DNA of 23,480 nucleotides from a virus: the IMG/VR virus record IMGVR_UViG_3300036795_000434, positions 1 to 23,480 of that record; one strand, written 5' to 3'. Shown piece after piece: positions 8,816 to 14,996 of the stretch (positions are counted from its first letter, which is position 1; each line of letters opens with the position of its first letter). A model generated the notes under the pieces. It was not told where the DNA came from. It saw only the letters and a program-made list of their open reading frames with translations, and ran no database searches. The translations under genes were made by a program, and so were the position numbers.

Positions 8816-8925
8816 CACACCTTCCCCCGCGAGGGGAGGGCGGGGGTGGGGGGTCGCCCAGCGCTTGCGCGCCGGCGGACTCCCTCGCCGCGGCCCATCG
8901 CCGACGGATCCCCACCCCCAACTTC
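8816..8925. repeat. GC-rich structured intergenic element
   Basis: The 319-base stretch between the minus-strand unit and the connector gene holds no gene. It contains a G-rich block (8834-8853) whose GGGGGTGGGG (8842-8851) is the exact reverse complement of CCCCACCCCC (8910-8919). Such elements are dispersed between genes in many Caulobacterales and Rhizobiales genomes, so this may be a copy of a chromosomal repeat. That is inference from memory. Confidence 0.55.
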
Positions 8926-8954
8926 CGACCGCAACTCTCTTCTGGGAGCCGCTC

Positions 8955-9509
8955 ATGGCCGCCGGCGACCTCACCGATCTCGACACGGTCAAGGCCTGGC
9001 TGGGCGTGACCGGCGCCACCACCGACACGCTCATCTGCGGCCTCATCACCGCCGTCTCGGCCTTCGTCCCGAGCTACCTCGGCCGCCAGGTGCTCAGCGC
9101 CAGCTACGTCGAGACCTACCGTGGCAACGGCCAGCGCGAGCTCCTGCTGCGCAACTTCCCGATCACCGCTGTCGCCAGCATCGCCTTCGCCGGCCAGACC
9201 ACGGCCGCCGATCCGGCGGGGCTGACGAGCGGCATCCTCTTCGACGACCGCCTGATCACGCTCGTTGGCCACCGCTTCCCGATCGGCCTGCCGGTCGTCG
9301 TCAGCTACACCGCCGGCTACCCAGTCACGCCGCCCGACATCGCGCAGGCGGCCATCGAACTAGTGGGTGAAGCGTTCCGGCGCCGCGAGCGCATCGGGGT
9401 CGCCTCCAAGACCCTCGGCGGCCAGGAGGTCGTCGCCTTCTCGCTGAAGGACATGAACGACACCATCCGGGCGCTGCTCGCGCCCTACCAGGTGCTGGCG
9501 CCCTTCTGA
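8955..9509 (+). CDS. Head-tail connector protein (gp6-like)
   Basis: This 184-aa protein probably forms the adaptor ring under the portal. The N-terminus LTDLDTVKAWLGVTGATTDT, followed by a helix and SYLGRQVLSASYVETYRGNG, is typical of the phage gp6-like connector family. A conserved PVVVSYTAGYPVTPPDIAQA segment and an alpha-helical C-terminus follow. The ATG at 8955 is preceded by GGGAG at 8944-8948. A longer in-frame reading upstream runs through the non-coding repeat and is rejected. The stop overlaps the next ATG by one base (TGATG). Confidence 0.87.
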   Translation: MAAGDLTDLDTVKAWLGVTGATTDTLICGLITAVSAFVPSYLGRQVLSASYVETYRGNGQRELLLRNFPITAVASIAFAGQTTAADPAGLTSGILFDDRLITLVGHRFPIGLPVVVSYTAGYPVTPPDIAQAAIELVGEAFRRRERIGVASKTLGGQEVVAFSLKDMNDTIRALLAPYQVLAPF

Positions 9510-10006
9510 TGTTCAGCGTCTCGATCACCGGCGACGCCGCGCTGGCGCAGCGCCTGGACGGCCTTCCGGCCGCTGCGCTCGCCGCCGTCGCCGCCAAGTC
9601 CGCGGCGCTCGCCGACCAGCTGCTGGCGCTCGTGCGCTCCAAGCTCAGCGGCGGCGTGCTGCAGTCCCGCACTGGCGCGCTCGCCGCCTCGGTCACCGTC
9701 GATGGCCCACGGATCACGTCCACTGGTGTCGTCACCACGCTCAGCGCCGGCGGCGATCTGAAGTACGCCGCCATCCAGGAGTTCGGCGGCGTCACCTCGC
9801 CGCACGAGATCTTGCCGTCCCGCGCCAAGGCGCTCGCCTTCGTCGCCGGCGGCGAGACGGTGTTCGCCAAGCACGTCCACCACCCCGGCTCGCACATCCC
9901 GGCGCGCTCCTACCTGCGCTCGTCGCTCGCCGAGATGGGGGCCGAGATCGACGCCGGCATCAAGTCCGCGGTGCTCGACGCCATGCGTCAGCAGATGGGG
10001 TCCTAG
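9509..10006 (+). CDS. HK97 gp10-like head-tail joining / tail completion protein
   Basis: This 165-aa protein resembles HK97 gp10: an N-terminal alanine-rich helix, an LQSRTGALAASVTV segment, LKYAAIQEFGG, and the C-terminal IPARSYLRSSLAEM signature. It helps finish the connector or tail end during head-tail joining. It is translationally coupled to its neighbours, overlapping the connector stop by one base and directly abutting the next start. Confidence 0.85.
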   Translation: MFSVSITGDAALAQRLDGLPAAALAAVAAKSAALADQLLALVRSKLSGGVLQSRTGALAASVTVDGPRITSTGVVTTLSAGGDLKYAAIQEFGGVTSPHEILPSRAKALAFVAGGETVFAKHVHHPGSHIPARSYLRSSLAEMGAEIDAGIKSAVLDAMRQQMGS

Positions 10007-10444
10007 ATGGACGCAGAGCCGATCTACCGGGCGCTTTTCGACCTCACCGACGGCCTCGCCTGGCCGCCGGGCGGCGCGATGCAGTTCCGCGCCCGCCGGG
10101 TGAAGACCTTCGAGGATCTGCCGGCCCAGCCCGCCCTCTGCCAGGCCGAGACCGACGAGACGATGGCCCAGGTCACCAGCCAGCAGTCGCTGACCACGCT
10201 CGGCGCCAGCTGGCTGATCTACCATCAGGCCGGCAAGGACGACGGCCGCGTCCCCGCCGAGACCACCAACGCCATCCTGACCGCGGTGAAGGCCCTCTTC
10301 GTCGACCCTTCCGACCCGACCTTCGCCCAGACCCTCGGCGGCCGCGTCCACAAATGCTGGATCGAAGGCCGCATCCAGAAGTTCCAGGGCGACCTCGACG
10401 GCCAGTCCCTGCTCGTCGTCCCCATCAAGGTCCTCATCCCCTAG
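10007..10444 (+). CDS. Tail terminator-like minor tail protein
   Basis: This 145-aa protein starts with ATG immediately after the TAG of the gp10-like gene. It is placed where phages of this type encode the tail terminator, which caps the tail tube and joins it to the head. It has a compact alpha/beta pattern (MDAEPIYRALFDLTDGLAWP, then a C-terminal beta stretch SLLVVPIKVLI). I assign it by position and general look; the family match is weak. Confidence 0.62.
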   Translation: MDAEPIYRALFDLTDGLAWPPGGAMQFRARRVKTFEDLPAQPALCQAETDETMAQVTSQQSLTTLGASWLIYHQAGKDDGRVPAETTNAILTAVKALFVDPSDPTFAQTLGGRVHKCWIEGRIQKFQGDLDGQSLLVVPIKVLIP

Positions 10445-10446
10445 CC

Positions 10447-10524
10447 GCTCCTCCCTCGCGTCTCCTACCCGCGCAGCGGGGGAGGTGGATCGGCGCCTCG
10501 CAGACGCGGCGAGACGGAGGGGGC
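10447..10524. repeat. GC-rich intergenic repeat with multi-stem structure
   Basis: The 112-base gap after the tail-terminator gene holds an outer stem CGTCTC/GAGACG (10459-10464, 10511-10516), an inner hairpin CCCGC-GCA-GCGGG (10468-10480) and a second CTCGC/GCGAG pairing. Together they could form a three-way cruciform. The sequence style (GGAGGTGGATCGGCGCCTCG, then GAGACGGAGGGGGC) matches repeats I associate with Caulobacterales chromosomes. That origin is inference. Confidence 0.6.
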
Positions 10525-10556
10525 GCAAGGCCGCGTTCCTCACATTCGGAGCACTC

Positions 10557-10754
10557 ATGCCCGACGAATCCAACGTACCCGAGCCGCCGCCCGATCCCGC
10601 GCCGCCGCTCGCGCCGGACCCGCGCCCGGCCGCCGTCGCCGCGCTGATCCGCAACGGCCTCTCCAACGGCCCCATCGCCCAGTCCCACGCGGCCTGGAAC
10701 CACCTCGAAACCCGGCTGGGCGAGATCGCCCGCGCCATCCTGAAGGAGCTCTGA
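10557..10754 (+). CDS. Small hypothetical protein in the tail operon
   Basis: This 65-aa protein has a proline-rich N-terminus (PEPPPDPAPPLAPDPRP) and a helical C-terminus (AALIRNGLSNGPIAQSHAAW, then RLGEIARAILKEL). The ATG at 10557 has GGAG six bases upstream; the longer in-frame reading from 10485 runs through the repeat and is rejected. It ends three bases before the tail-tube start. No known function; its position suggests a minor morphogenesis factor. Confidence 0.65.
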   Translation: MPDESNVPEPPPDPAPPLAPDPRPAAVAALIRNGLSNGPIAQSHAAWNHLETRLGEIARAILKEL

Positions 10755-10757
10755 GCC

Positions 10758-11504
10758 ATGGCCCAGTCCGTCTTCGGCGTCGGCTTCCTCTTCGCCACGC
10801 CTTCCGGGACCAATCCGACCCCGACCCGCTTCGGTCGGCTGCAGGACGTCCAGGTCGATTTCTCCTACGATTCCAAACTGCTCTACGGCTCCAACCAGTA
10901 CGCGCTGGAGCAGGCCCGCGGCAAAGCCAAGATCGAGTTGAAGGCCACTGTCGGCGTCGTCGACCCCGCGCTCTTCAACAGTGTCTACTTCGGCCTGACC
11001 ACCGCGACCGGCGAGACGCTGAACAGCGTCGACGAGTCGGCCACGCCTTCCGCCGGCACGTTCACCGTCGCCAACGGCGGCACGTTCAGCCAGGATCTCG
11101 GCGTCTACAACACGGTGACCGGCCTCTATCTCAGCCGCGTCGCCTCAGCGCCCGCCGCCGGCCAGTACGCGGTCAACACCGCCACCGGCGTCTACACCAC
11201 CAACACCGCCCAGAACGGCGCGCTGCTGAAGGCGAGCTACACCTACGCCTCGTCCTCCACCGGTCAGAGCCTCAGCTTCACCAACCAGCTGATGGGCGCC
11301 ACGGTGATCTTCTCGGTGCAGCTGGTGAACAAATTCCGCGGCTCCGACGGCGTCGTTCGCTCGCTGTTCCTCAACTTCCCGGCCGTGCAGTGCCCGAAGC
11401 TGGCGATGCCGCTGAAGCTCGACGACTTCAGCCTGCCGCAGCTCGACATGAGCGCCCAGGACAACGGCTCGGGCAATGTCTTCAGCTACTCGATGACGGG
11501 GTGA
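10758..11504 (+). CDS. Tail tube protein
   Basis: This 248-aa protein is the likely subunit of the tail tube. The N-terminus has FGRLQDVQVDFSYDSKLLYG and ARGKAKIELKATVGVVDPAL, and the C-terminus LFLNFPAVQCPKLAMPLKLD and FSLPQLDMSAQDNG. These are typical of the phage tail-tube family in this operon position. A Thr/Ser/Gly-rich middle section (residues about 90-165) may be a surface-exposed insertion. It is followed by the tail assembly chaperone, as expected. Confidence 0.85.
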   Translation: MAQSVFGVGFLFATPSGTNPTPTRFGRLQDVQVDFSYDSKLLYGSNQYALEQARGKAKIELKATVGVVDPALFNSVYFGLTTATGETLNSVDESATPSAGTFTVANGGTFSQDLGVYNTVTGLYLSRVASAPAAGQYAVNTATGVYTTNTAQNGALLKASYTYASSSTGQSLSFTNQLMGATVIFSVQLVNKFRGSDGVVRSLFLNFPAVQCPKLAMPLKLDDFSLPQLDMSAQDNGSGNVFSYSMTG

Positions 11505-11507
11505 TCC

Positions 11508-11837
11508 ATGGCGGACGTGACCATCGGCGGGCAGACCTGGTCGGTCTCCCTGCCCAACTTCAAGAAGCTCAAAGCCGCCTGGCGCCACATCGCCGCCGTC
11601 CAGGCCTCGACCGACCCGATGGACAGCGTCGAGGCCATCCTCGGCATCGTCGCCGTCGGGTCCTCGGTCGCCGTCACGCTCGACGAGCTCGAGGAGGCGC
11701 TGGCCCCGGCCGAGATGACCGGCCTGCGCAGCTTCGTGAACACCCTGATGATCGAGATCGGCCTCGCCGCGGACGAGGCGTCGCCGCCCGACCCTTTGGA
11801 CCCGGCGAGCCCTTCGACGGCGACTTCGACGCCCTGA
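11508..11837 (+). CDS. Tail assembly chaperone, short form
   Basis: This 109-aa protein corresponds to lambda gpG. The order tube, chaperone, tape measure is strongly conserved, and the protein helps fold the tape measure. The sequence has a GQTWSVSLPNFKKLKAAWRH start and a helical core, then a low-complexity end. Like gpG, it should be made together with a frameshifted longer form (see the 11508-12091 entry). Confidence 0.85.
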   Translation: MADVTIGGQTWSVSLPNFKKLKAAWRHIAAVQASTDPMDSVEAILGIVAVGSSVAVTLDELEEALAPAEMTGLRSFVNTLMIEIGLAADEASPPDPLDPASPSTATSTP

Positions 11838-12091
11838 TCTGCGCCATTCTCGCCGGCCTTGGCGGAACCGACTGGGAGGGGGTAGAGGCGAAGTGGAACC
11901 TTCACCGCTATGCCGCCCTGATGCGGCATTGGCGGCGTGAAGGACCGCCGGTCTATGTTTCCGTGGCGGCCTATCTGGGTCTGCGCCAGCCCGGCGTGGC
12001 GGCGGGCGATGTCCTCGCGGGTGACGACCTCGTCCGCTTCCTCGAGGCGTTCCCGGCCGGCGGCCAGCTCGACGAGCCAGCCACCGGTTGA
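11508..12091 (+). CDS. Tail assembly chaperone, -1 frameshift product (gpGT-like)
   Basis: At the slippery heptamer CCCTTTG (11792-11798) ribosomes shifting by -1 leave the short form and read on to the TGA at 12089-12091. The fusion is about 194 aa. The downstream part has a convincing protein pattern (FDALICAILAGLGGTDWEGV, then KWNLHRYAALMRHWRREGPP, and VAAYLGL). There is no independent start of its own in the needed place, so a fusion is the natural reading. It corresponds to lambda gpGT, which bridges tape measure and tube subunits. Confidence 0.8.
11792..11798 (+). promoter_or_regulatory. -1 ribosomal frameshift site CCCTTTG
   Basis: The heptamer reads C CCT TTG in the zero frame and CCC TTT after the shift, exactly the X XXY YYZ form. 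It lies in the 3' part of the short chaperone, upstream of its stop, so both tRNAs can re-pair and the other frame is open through 12091. Confidence 0.8.
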
Positions 12092-12105
12092 GTCGACGGG
12101 CTTGC

Positions 12106-12116
12106 CTGCAGGTTCT
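12106..12116. repeat. 11-bp direct repeat, left copy (CTGCAGGTTCT)
   Basis: The same eleven bases recur at 14949-14959, just upstream of the tape measure. Together the two copies flank the secreted-protein gene and the insertion sequence. Confidence 0.6.
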
Positions 12117-12164
12117 CTCTATGTTCTATTCTCAATGCCGAGCCGGCATCTTGGGAGGGGACGC

Positions 12165-12779
12165 TTGAGCAGGAAAAGATCTTCCGGCGCGCTTTGGGCA
12201 GCCATCTTGGCGTCCTCGCTGCTCACCGGCGTGGCGCTGGCGAAGCCGGCGGTCATCAATAACGGTCCGTTCGGGATATCTATGGGCGAGCCTCTCGCGG
12301 ATCTGGGTAAGACTGTTCCACAGCCTGAGTTGCTTGGCGTCTATCTAGTTGTCCACCCGCCGAAACCGAGCCCCGCGCTTCCGAGAGTGGGCGTCATGGC
12401 GTTTCCGTCGACGGGCGTTTGCAGGGTCGTTGGCGCCGCCGCCGTGATTGAAGACGCCCGCGGCACGTCGGCTCGCCAGCAAGCCGACCAGCTGGCGGCT
12501 CTCCTTGAGCAAAAATACGGGTCTCCGAATAAAACAGACGAGTGCGATGATGAAGATGGTTGCCGATCGCTATGGGTAGATGATGTCTACGATGGTCATG
12601 CCAGGTATCAGTATCAGTGGAACTTACAGGATAGCCACCGCCCGGACGGGATAGTTACCATCGTGGTCAAGGTGATGGCGGACGATGCGCTTCGGTCCTA
12701 TCCCGCCGTGAGCTATTACTTCGCAAACAACCCTGCCTGCGAAGCGGCCGTCAGCGCGGCAAACGGCGCCGCCCTCTAG
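12165..12779 (+). CDS. Secreted hypothetical protein (moron gene)
   Basis: This 204-aa protein begins with TTG at 12165, behind GGGAGGGG at 12153-12160. The start gives a proper signal peptide: basic SRKRSS, a hydrophobic core WAAILASSLLTGVALA, and probable cleavage before KPAV. The mature part has four to five cysteines (CRVVG, then TDECDDEDGCRS, and NNPACEA), so it is probably disulfide-bonded in the periplasm. It ends at 12779, just before the insertion sequence. The second half is less GC-rich than its neighbours, suggesting separate origin. No family is recognised. A possible promoter, TTGCCT (12102) with TATTCT (12127), has a long spacer and is weak. Confidence 0.75.
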   Translation: MSRKRSSGALWAAILASSLLTGVALAKPAVINNGPFGISMGEPLADLGKTVPQPELLGVYLVVHPPKPSPALPRVGVMAFPSTGVCRVVGAAAVIEDARGTSARQQADQLAALLEQKYGSPNKTDECDDEDGCRSLWVDDVYDGHARYQYQWNLQDSHRPDGIVTIVVKVMADDALRSYPAVSYYFANNPACEAAVSAANGAAL

Positions 12780-12787
12780 ATACAAAG
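12780..12787. repeat. Likely target-site duplication, left (ATACAAAG)
   Basis: The eight bases before the left terminal repeat, ATACAAAG, reappear after the right one as ATACCAAAG with one extra C (14856-14864). IS1595-family elements make 8-bp duplications. The difference is a one-base indel. Confidence 0.6.
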
Positions 12788-12810
12788 GGGACCTATATAC
12801 GAGCTTGACC
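12788..12810. repeat. Left inverted terminal repeat of the IS
   Basis: It begins GGGACCTATATACGAG, and the outer 16 bases are an exact inverted match to the right end. GACC at the inner end is also shared; three of 23 bases differ. Confidence 0.95.
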
Positions 12811-12833
12811 CAAGCCCTTGGCTGAGGTAGTAT
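12805..12833 (+). promoter_or_regulatory. Transposase promoter with -35 in the left terminal repeat
   Basis: TTGACC (12805-12810) and TAGTAT (12828-12833) are separated by 17 bases, the ideal sigma-70 spacing. The transposase ATG lies 25 bases downstream of the -10. The -35 forms part of the left terminal repeat, so transposase binding there could repress its own gene. Confidence 0.6.
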
Positions 12834-12836
12834 TCG

Positions 12837-12854
12837 CTTGTCAAAAAGGACAAG
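12837..12854 (+). promoter_or_regulatory. Hairpin overlapping the transposase ribosome-binding site
   Basis: CTTGTC and GACAAG (12837-12842, 12849-12854) pair around AAAAAG. The Shine-Dalgarno AAGGA (12846-12850) falls in the loop and first stem bases, eight bases before the ATG at 12859. It could limit translation, or be a binding site; this is inference. Confidence 0.45.
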
Positions 12855-12858
12855 TGAG

Positions 12859-13770
12859 ATGGCGGAATTTAACAGCCTCTTTGAAATGATGAACGCGGTC
12901 CCGGATGAGGATGCCGCCATCGCTCACTTCACGGCGATCCGCTGGAAGAACGGAGCGTTCTGTCCTTACTGCGGATCGACGAAAATCTACCACTTCAGCG
13001 ATCACAAGACCCACAAGTGCGGAGATTGCCGCCAGCGTTTCTCGATCAAGGTCGGCACCGTCTTTGAGGATAGCAAAATCCCGCTCCGGAAGTGGCTTCT
13101 GGCGATCTGGCTCATTACATCCCACAAGAAGGGTATCGCCAGCACCCAACTCGCCCGTGACATTCAGGTCACGCAAAAGACGGCATGGTTCATGCTTCAC
13201 CGTCTTCGCCATGCCGCGATGACGAAGTCGTTCAACGCGCCGCTCTCCGGCTCGATGGAGGCAGATGAAACTTTCGTGGGCGGCAAGGAGTCGAACAAGC
13301 ATGCGTCCAAGCGCTTGCACAAAGGCCGTGGCGGCGTCGGCAAGGCTATCGTCATGGGCCTGCTAGAGCGCGGCGGCGAGCTGCGCGCCGGAACGATTGA
13401 GAATGTGAAGGCGGAGACCCTTCAGCACATCGTGCGGTCGCATGTCGCGCCCGGCGCGAACCTCTACACCGACGAAGCCAGGGGTTATCGCGGCCTAGAG
13501 GGAGAGTATCACCACCATACGGTGAACCACGGCGCGGGCGAGAACGTCCGCCACTACCACGCCCACACCAATTCGATTGAGAGTGCCTGGGCGCTGCTGA
13601 AGCGCCAGATCATCGGCATTCATCACTGGGTGAGCCCGAAGCACCTTTTCCGCTATGTCGATGAGATGTCCTGGCGCTACAACCGTCGCGAAGTGGCGGA
13701 GGGGGCTCGCGTGGACGCGCTGATCGCGGGGTCGGACGGACGGCTCACGTATAAGGCGCTCATCGCATGA
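12859..13770 (+). CDS. IS1595-family transposase (ISXO2-like)
   Basis: This 303-aa transposase has an N-terminal zinc ribbon (C35 and C38 in CPYCGS, C54 and C57 in CGDC). A helix-turn-helix region follows (STQLARDIQVTQKTAWFMLH). The DDE-type core is D136 in MEADETFVGG, D205 in YTDEARGY and N238 in HTNSIESAW, the DDN pattern of ISXO2-like enzymes. A late YNRRE motif is also present. All key residues are there, so it is probably active. ATG at 12859 is chosen because of the AAGGA site; an in-frame TTG at 12838 would add seven residues. Its stop overlaps the next gene's ATG (ATGA). Confidence 0.95.
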   Translation: MAEFNSLFEMMNAVPDEDAAIAHFTAIRWKNGAFCPYCGSTKIYHFSDHKTHKCGDCRQRFSIKVGTVFEDSKIPLRKWLLAIWLITSHKKGIASTQLARDIQVTQKTAWFMLHRLRHAAMTKSFNAPLSGSMEADETFVGGKESNKHASKRLHKGRGGVGKAIVMGLLERGGELRAGTIENVKAETLQHIVRSHVAPGANLYTDEARGYRGLEGEYHHHTVNHGAGENVRHYHAHTNSIESAWALLKRQIIGIHHWVSPKHLFRYVDEMSWRYNRREVAEGARVDALIAGSDGRLTYKALIA

Positions 13771-13982
13771 CGAAGCGCGGCGAGAACACTGCTCCCAAGC
13801 CCCTTGAGGAATTGTCATTTGGTGAGGCGCTGGCGCGCTTGATCCAAACCGATCCGAGGGAGCTACAGCAGGCCTATGAGCAAGCCCGCAAGGCGGAGGC
13901 AGAGGCGCAACGCTTCATCGAGGAGCGAAAGGCGAGCATCGGCAGGGGGGCCCGCCGATCAACAGGACGATTCCGTCCTTGA
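13767..13982 (+). CDS. IS passenger gene 1, small hypothetical protein
   Basis: This 71-aa protein overlaps the transposase stop by four bases (ATGA), so translation is coupled. The pattern is an N-terminal PLEELSFGEALARLIQTDP, then a charged helix (AEAEAQRFIEERKASIGRGA) and a basic end GRFRP. I associate such short proteins with IS1595-type elements, but with no known function. Lying between the transposase and the third gene, it may regulate or assist transposition, or be part of a two-gene cargo. Confidence 0.75.
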   Translation: MTKRGENTAPKPLEELSFGEALARLIQTDPRELQQAYEQARKAEAEAQRFIEERKASIGRGARRSTGRFRP

Positions 13983-13986
13983 TTTC

Positions 13987-14832
13987 ATGTACCACGACGC
14001 TCGCCGCGTCGGGTCCTTCCTTGCGCAGTTCGATCCTTCGGGCCACCTCCAAGGCATCAAGGAGTCGGATGCGGTAAGCGCCTCCCGCAAACCGGAAATT
14101 TCTCTTAGGGCCGGCATCTCAATCCCCGGGCTACCTCCTACGGGCGAGGGACCGGAAGCCAGTGTTGGCTTCACGCGCAGCGCGAGCGAGGCTGGCCACC
14201 AGGGCAGCGAACGGGCGTACGACCCCTATTGGGCGAACGCCCGCACGTTTCTCGATTTTGTGGAGGAGCGCGGCCTTCTGAGGCGCGATCTTGCGACGGC
14301 AACGCTCGGTGACATCGTCATGATGGCGGGCACGTTGAGCATACTCGATTTGCGAGTGCTCAAGGCTGTCTGGGAATCCCCGCTCGTGACGCACTTCGCC
14401 GGCCTGGCGAGCGAGAGCAATACCAATCCAGTGGCCAATCTGATTGGCTTAGAAGCGCTCCGCATCATGCCGCACACAGTCCAGGGTACGATGCGGAGCC
14501 CTCAGGAAGAGACGGCCTGGATGATGCTGGATGAGCCGAGCCTAGTCGGAAATGCCAGCGACTTCATGCTTAAGCACGGTGCCCAGATCAGCGGCGCATG
14601 GCGAGTGGTCGGCGTTCTGGACGCGCGGCCGGAGCCGACGGTGCTGCAAGAACTTCCGCAGATGGACATTCCCGGCAATAACTTCATGGTCGCCGCCATC
14701 GCTCAGAACAACAACATTCTTGCGGCGGTCGCGGCGACGCTGGCGCCGTTAGCGCGCTTTGTCATGGGCCGTCCCGGCAACGCCTACGGTCTCACGCCGC
14801 TTTTGATCTTCCGCGCCGTCTCAGAACGCTAA
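13987..14832 (+). CDS. IS passenger gene 2, DUF6414-like protein
   Basis: The listed reading (281 aa) begins at ATG 13987 with MYHDARRVGSFLAQFD. An in-frame ATG at 13876 would add 37 arginine-rich residues that overlap the previous gene. The residues just before 13987 (DSVLDF) fit a typical N-terminus of such proteins, so the true start remains unclear. The N-terminal pattern (D.F/Y.D..RV.SFLAQ.D..G) and the central helical and beta parts recall DUF6414, a family of unknown function. The remaining length shows LLRRDLATATLGDIVMMAGT and a late VAAIAQNNNILAAVAATLAP hydrophobic segment. The TAA abuts the right terminal repeat, so the gene was captured inside the element. Confidence 0.7.
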   Translation: MYHDARRVGSFLAQFDPSGHLQGIKESDAVSASRKPEISLRAGISIPGLPPTGEGPEASVGFTRSASEAGHQGSERAYDPYWANARTFLDFVEERGLLRRDLATATLGDIVMMAGTLSILDLRVLKAVWESPLVTHFAGLASESNTNPVANLIGLEALRIMPHTVQGTMRSPQEETAWMMLDEPSLVGNASDFMLKHGAQISGAWRVVGVLDARPEPTVLQELPQMDIPGNNFMVAAIAQNNNILAAVAATLAPLARFVMGRPGNAYGLTPLLIFRAVSER

Positions 14833-14855
14833 GGTCGCACTCGTATATAGGTCCC
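14833..14855. repeat. Right inverted terminal repeat of the IS
   Basis: It ends CTCGTATATAGGTCCC, the exact inverse of the left outer 16 bases, and starts right after the stop codon of passenger gene 2. Confidence 0.95.
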
Positions 14856-14864
14856 ATACCAAAG
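14856..14864. repeat. Likely target-site duplication, right (ATACCAAAG)
   Basis: This copy differs from the left flank ATACAAAG by one added C. Confidence 0.6.
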
Positions 14865-14866
14865 GG

Positions 14867-14946
14867 GCGAGGCGCGATTCAGCCTTTCGCTGAGCCCGCC
14901 GCGCTCCCGTTCATTCTCGAGCCTCATTGCTGGTCTCGCGCCTCGC
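14867..14946. repeat. 11-bp perfect inverted repeat with 58-base spacer
   Basis: GCGAGGCGCGA (14867-14877) is the exact reverse complement of TCGCGCCTCGC (14936-14946). A small hairpin (TCAGC/GCTGA, 14879-14891) lies between. The element lies in the non-coding gap between the IS and the tape measure and could terminate read-through from the secreted-protein gene or IS, or be a remnant mobile repeat. Confidence 0.6.
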
Positions 14947-14948
14947 GG

Positions 14949-14959
14949 CTGCAGGTTCT
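14949..14959. repeat. 11-bp direct repeat, right copy (CTGCAGGTTCT)
   Basis: It is identical to 12106-12116 and lies 37 bases before the tape-measure start. The two copies may mark where the moron cassette entered the tail operon. Confidence 0.6.
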
Positions 14960-14996
14960 GCCGGCATGAACACCGCGCGTCGAGGAGGGCTGCTCC

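Larger units (their letters stand above)
12788..14855 (+). mobile_element. IS1595-family insertion sequence (ISXO2-like) with two passenger genes, 2,068 bp
   Basis: The element is bounded by 23-bp inverted terminal repeats and flanked by a near-perfect 8-bp target duplication. It carries an intact transposase (12859-13770) and two further genes in the same direction that fill the rest: 13767-13982 and 13987-14832. The IS1595 family is known for carrying passenger genes. Its insertion is between the secreted-protein gene and the tape measure and breaks no visible gene. The IS is less GC-rich than the phage genes around it. Confidence 0.93.

Noticed and set aside
8610-8954. Upstream extension of the connector frame
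   Set aside because: It runs through a non-coding GC-rich repeat; the ATG at 8955 has a good ribosome-binding site and a family-like N-terminus.
11937-12164. Upstream in-frame extension of the secreted protein
   Set aside because: It overlaps the frameshifted chaperone and would bury the signal peptide; TTG 12165 behind GGGAGGGG is better.
13876-13986. N-terminal extension of IS passenger gene 2
   Set aside because: The 37 residues are Arg-rich and overlap the preceding gene in another frame; kept only as an alternative start.
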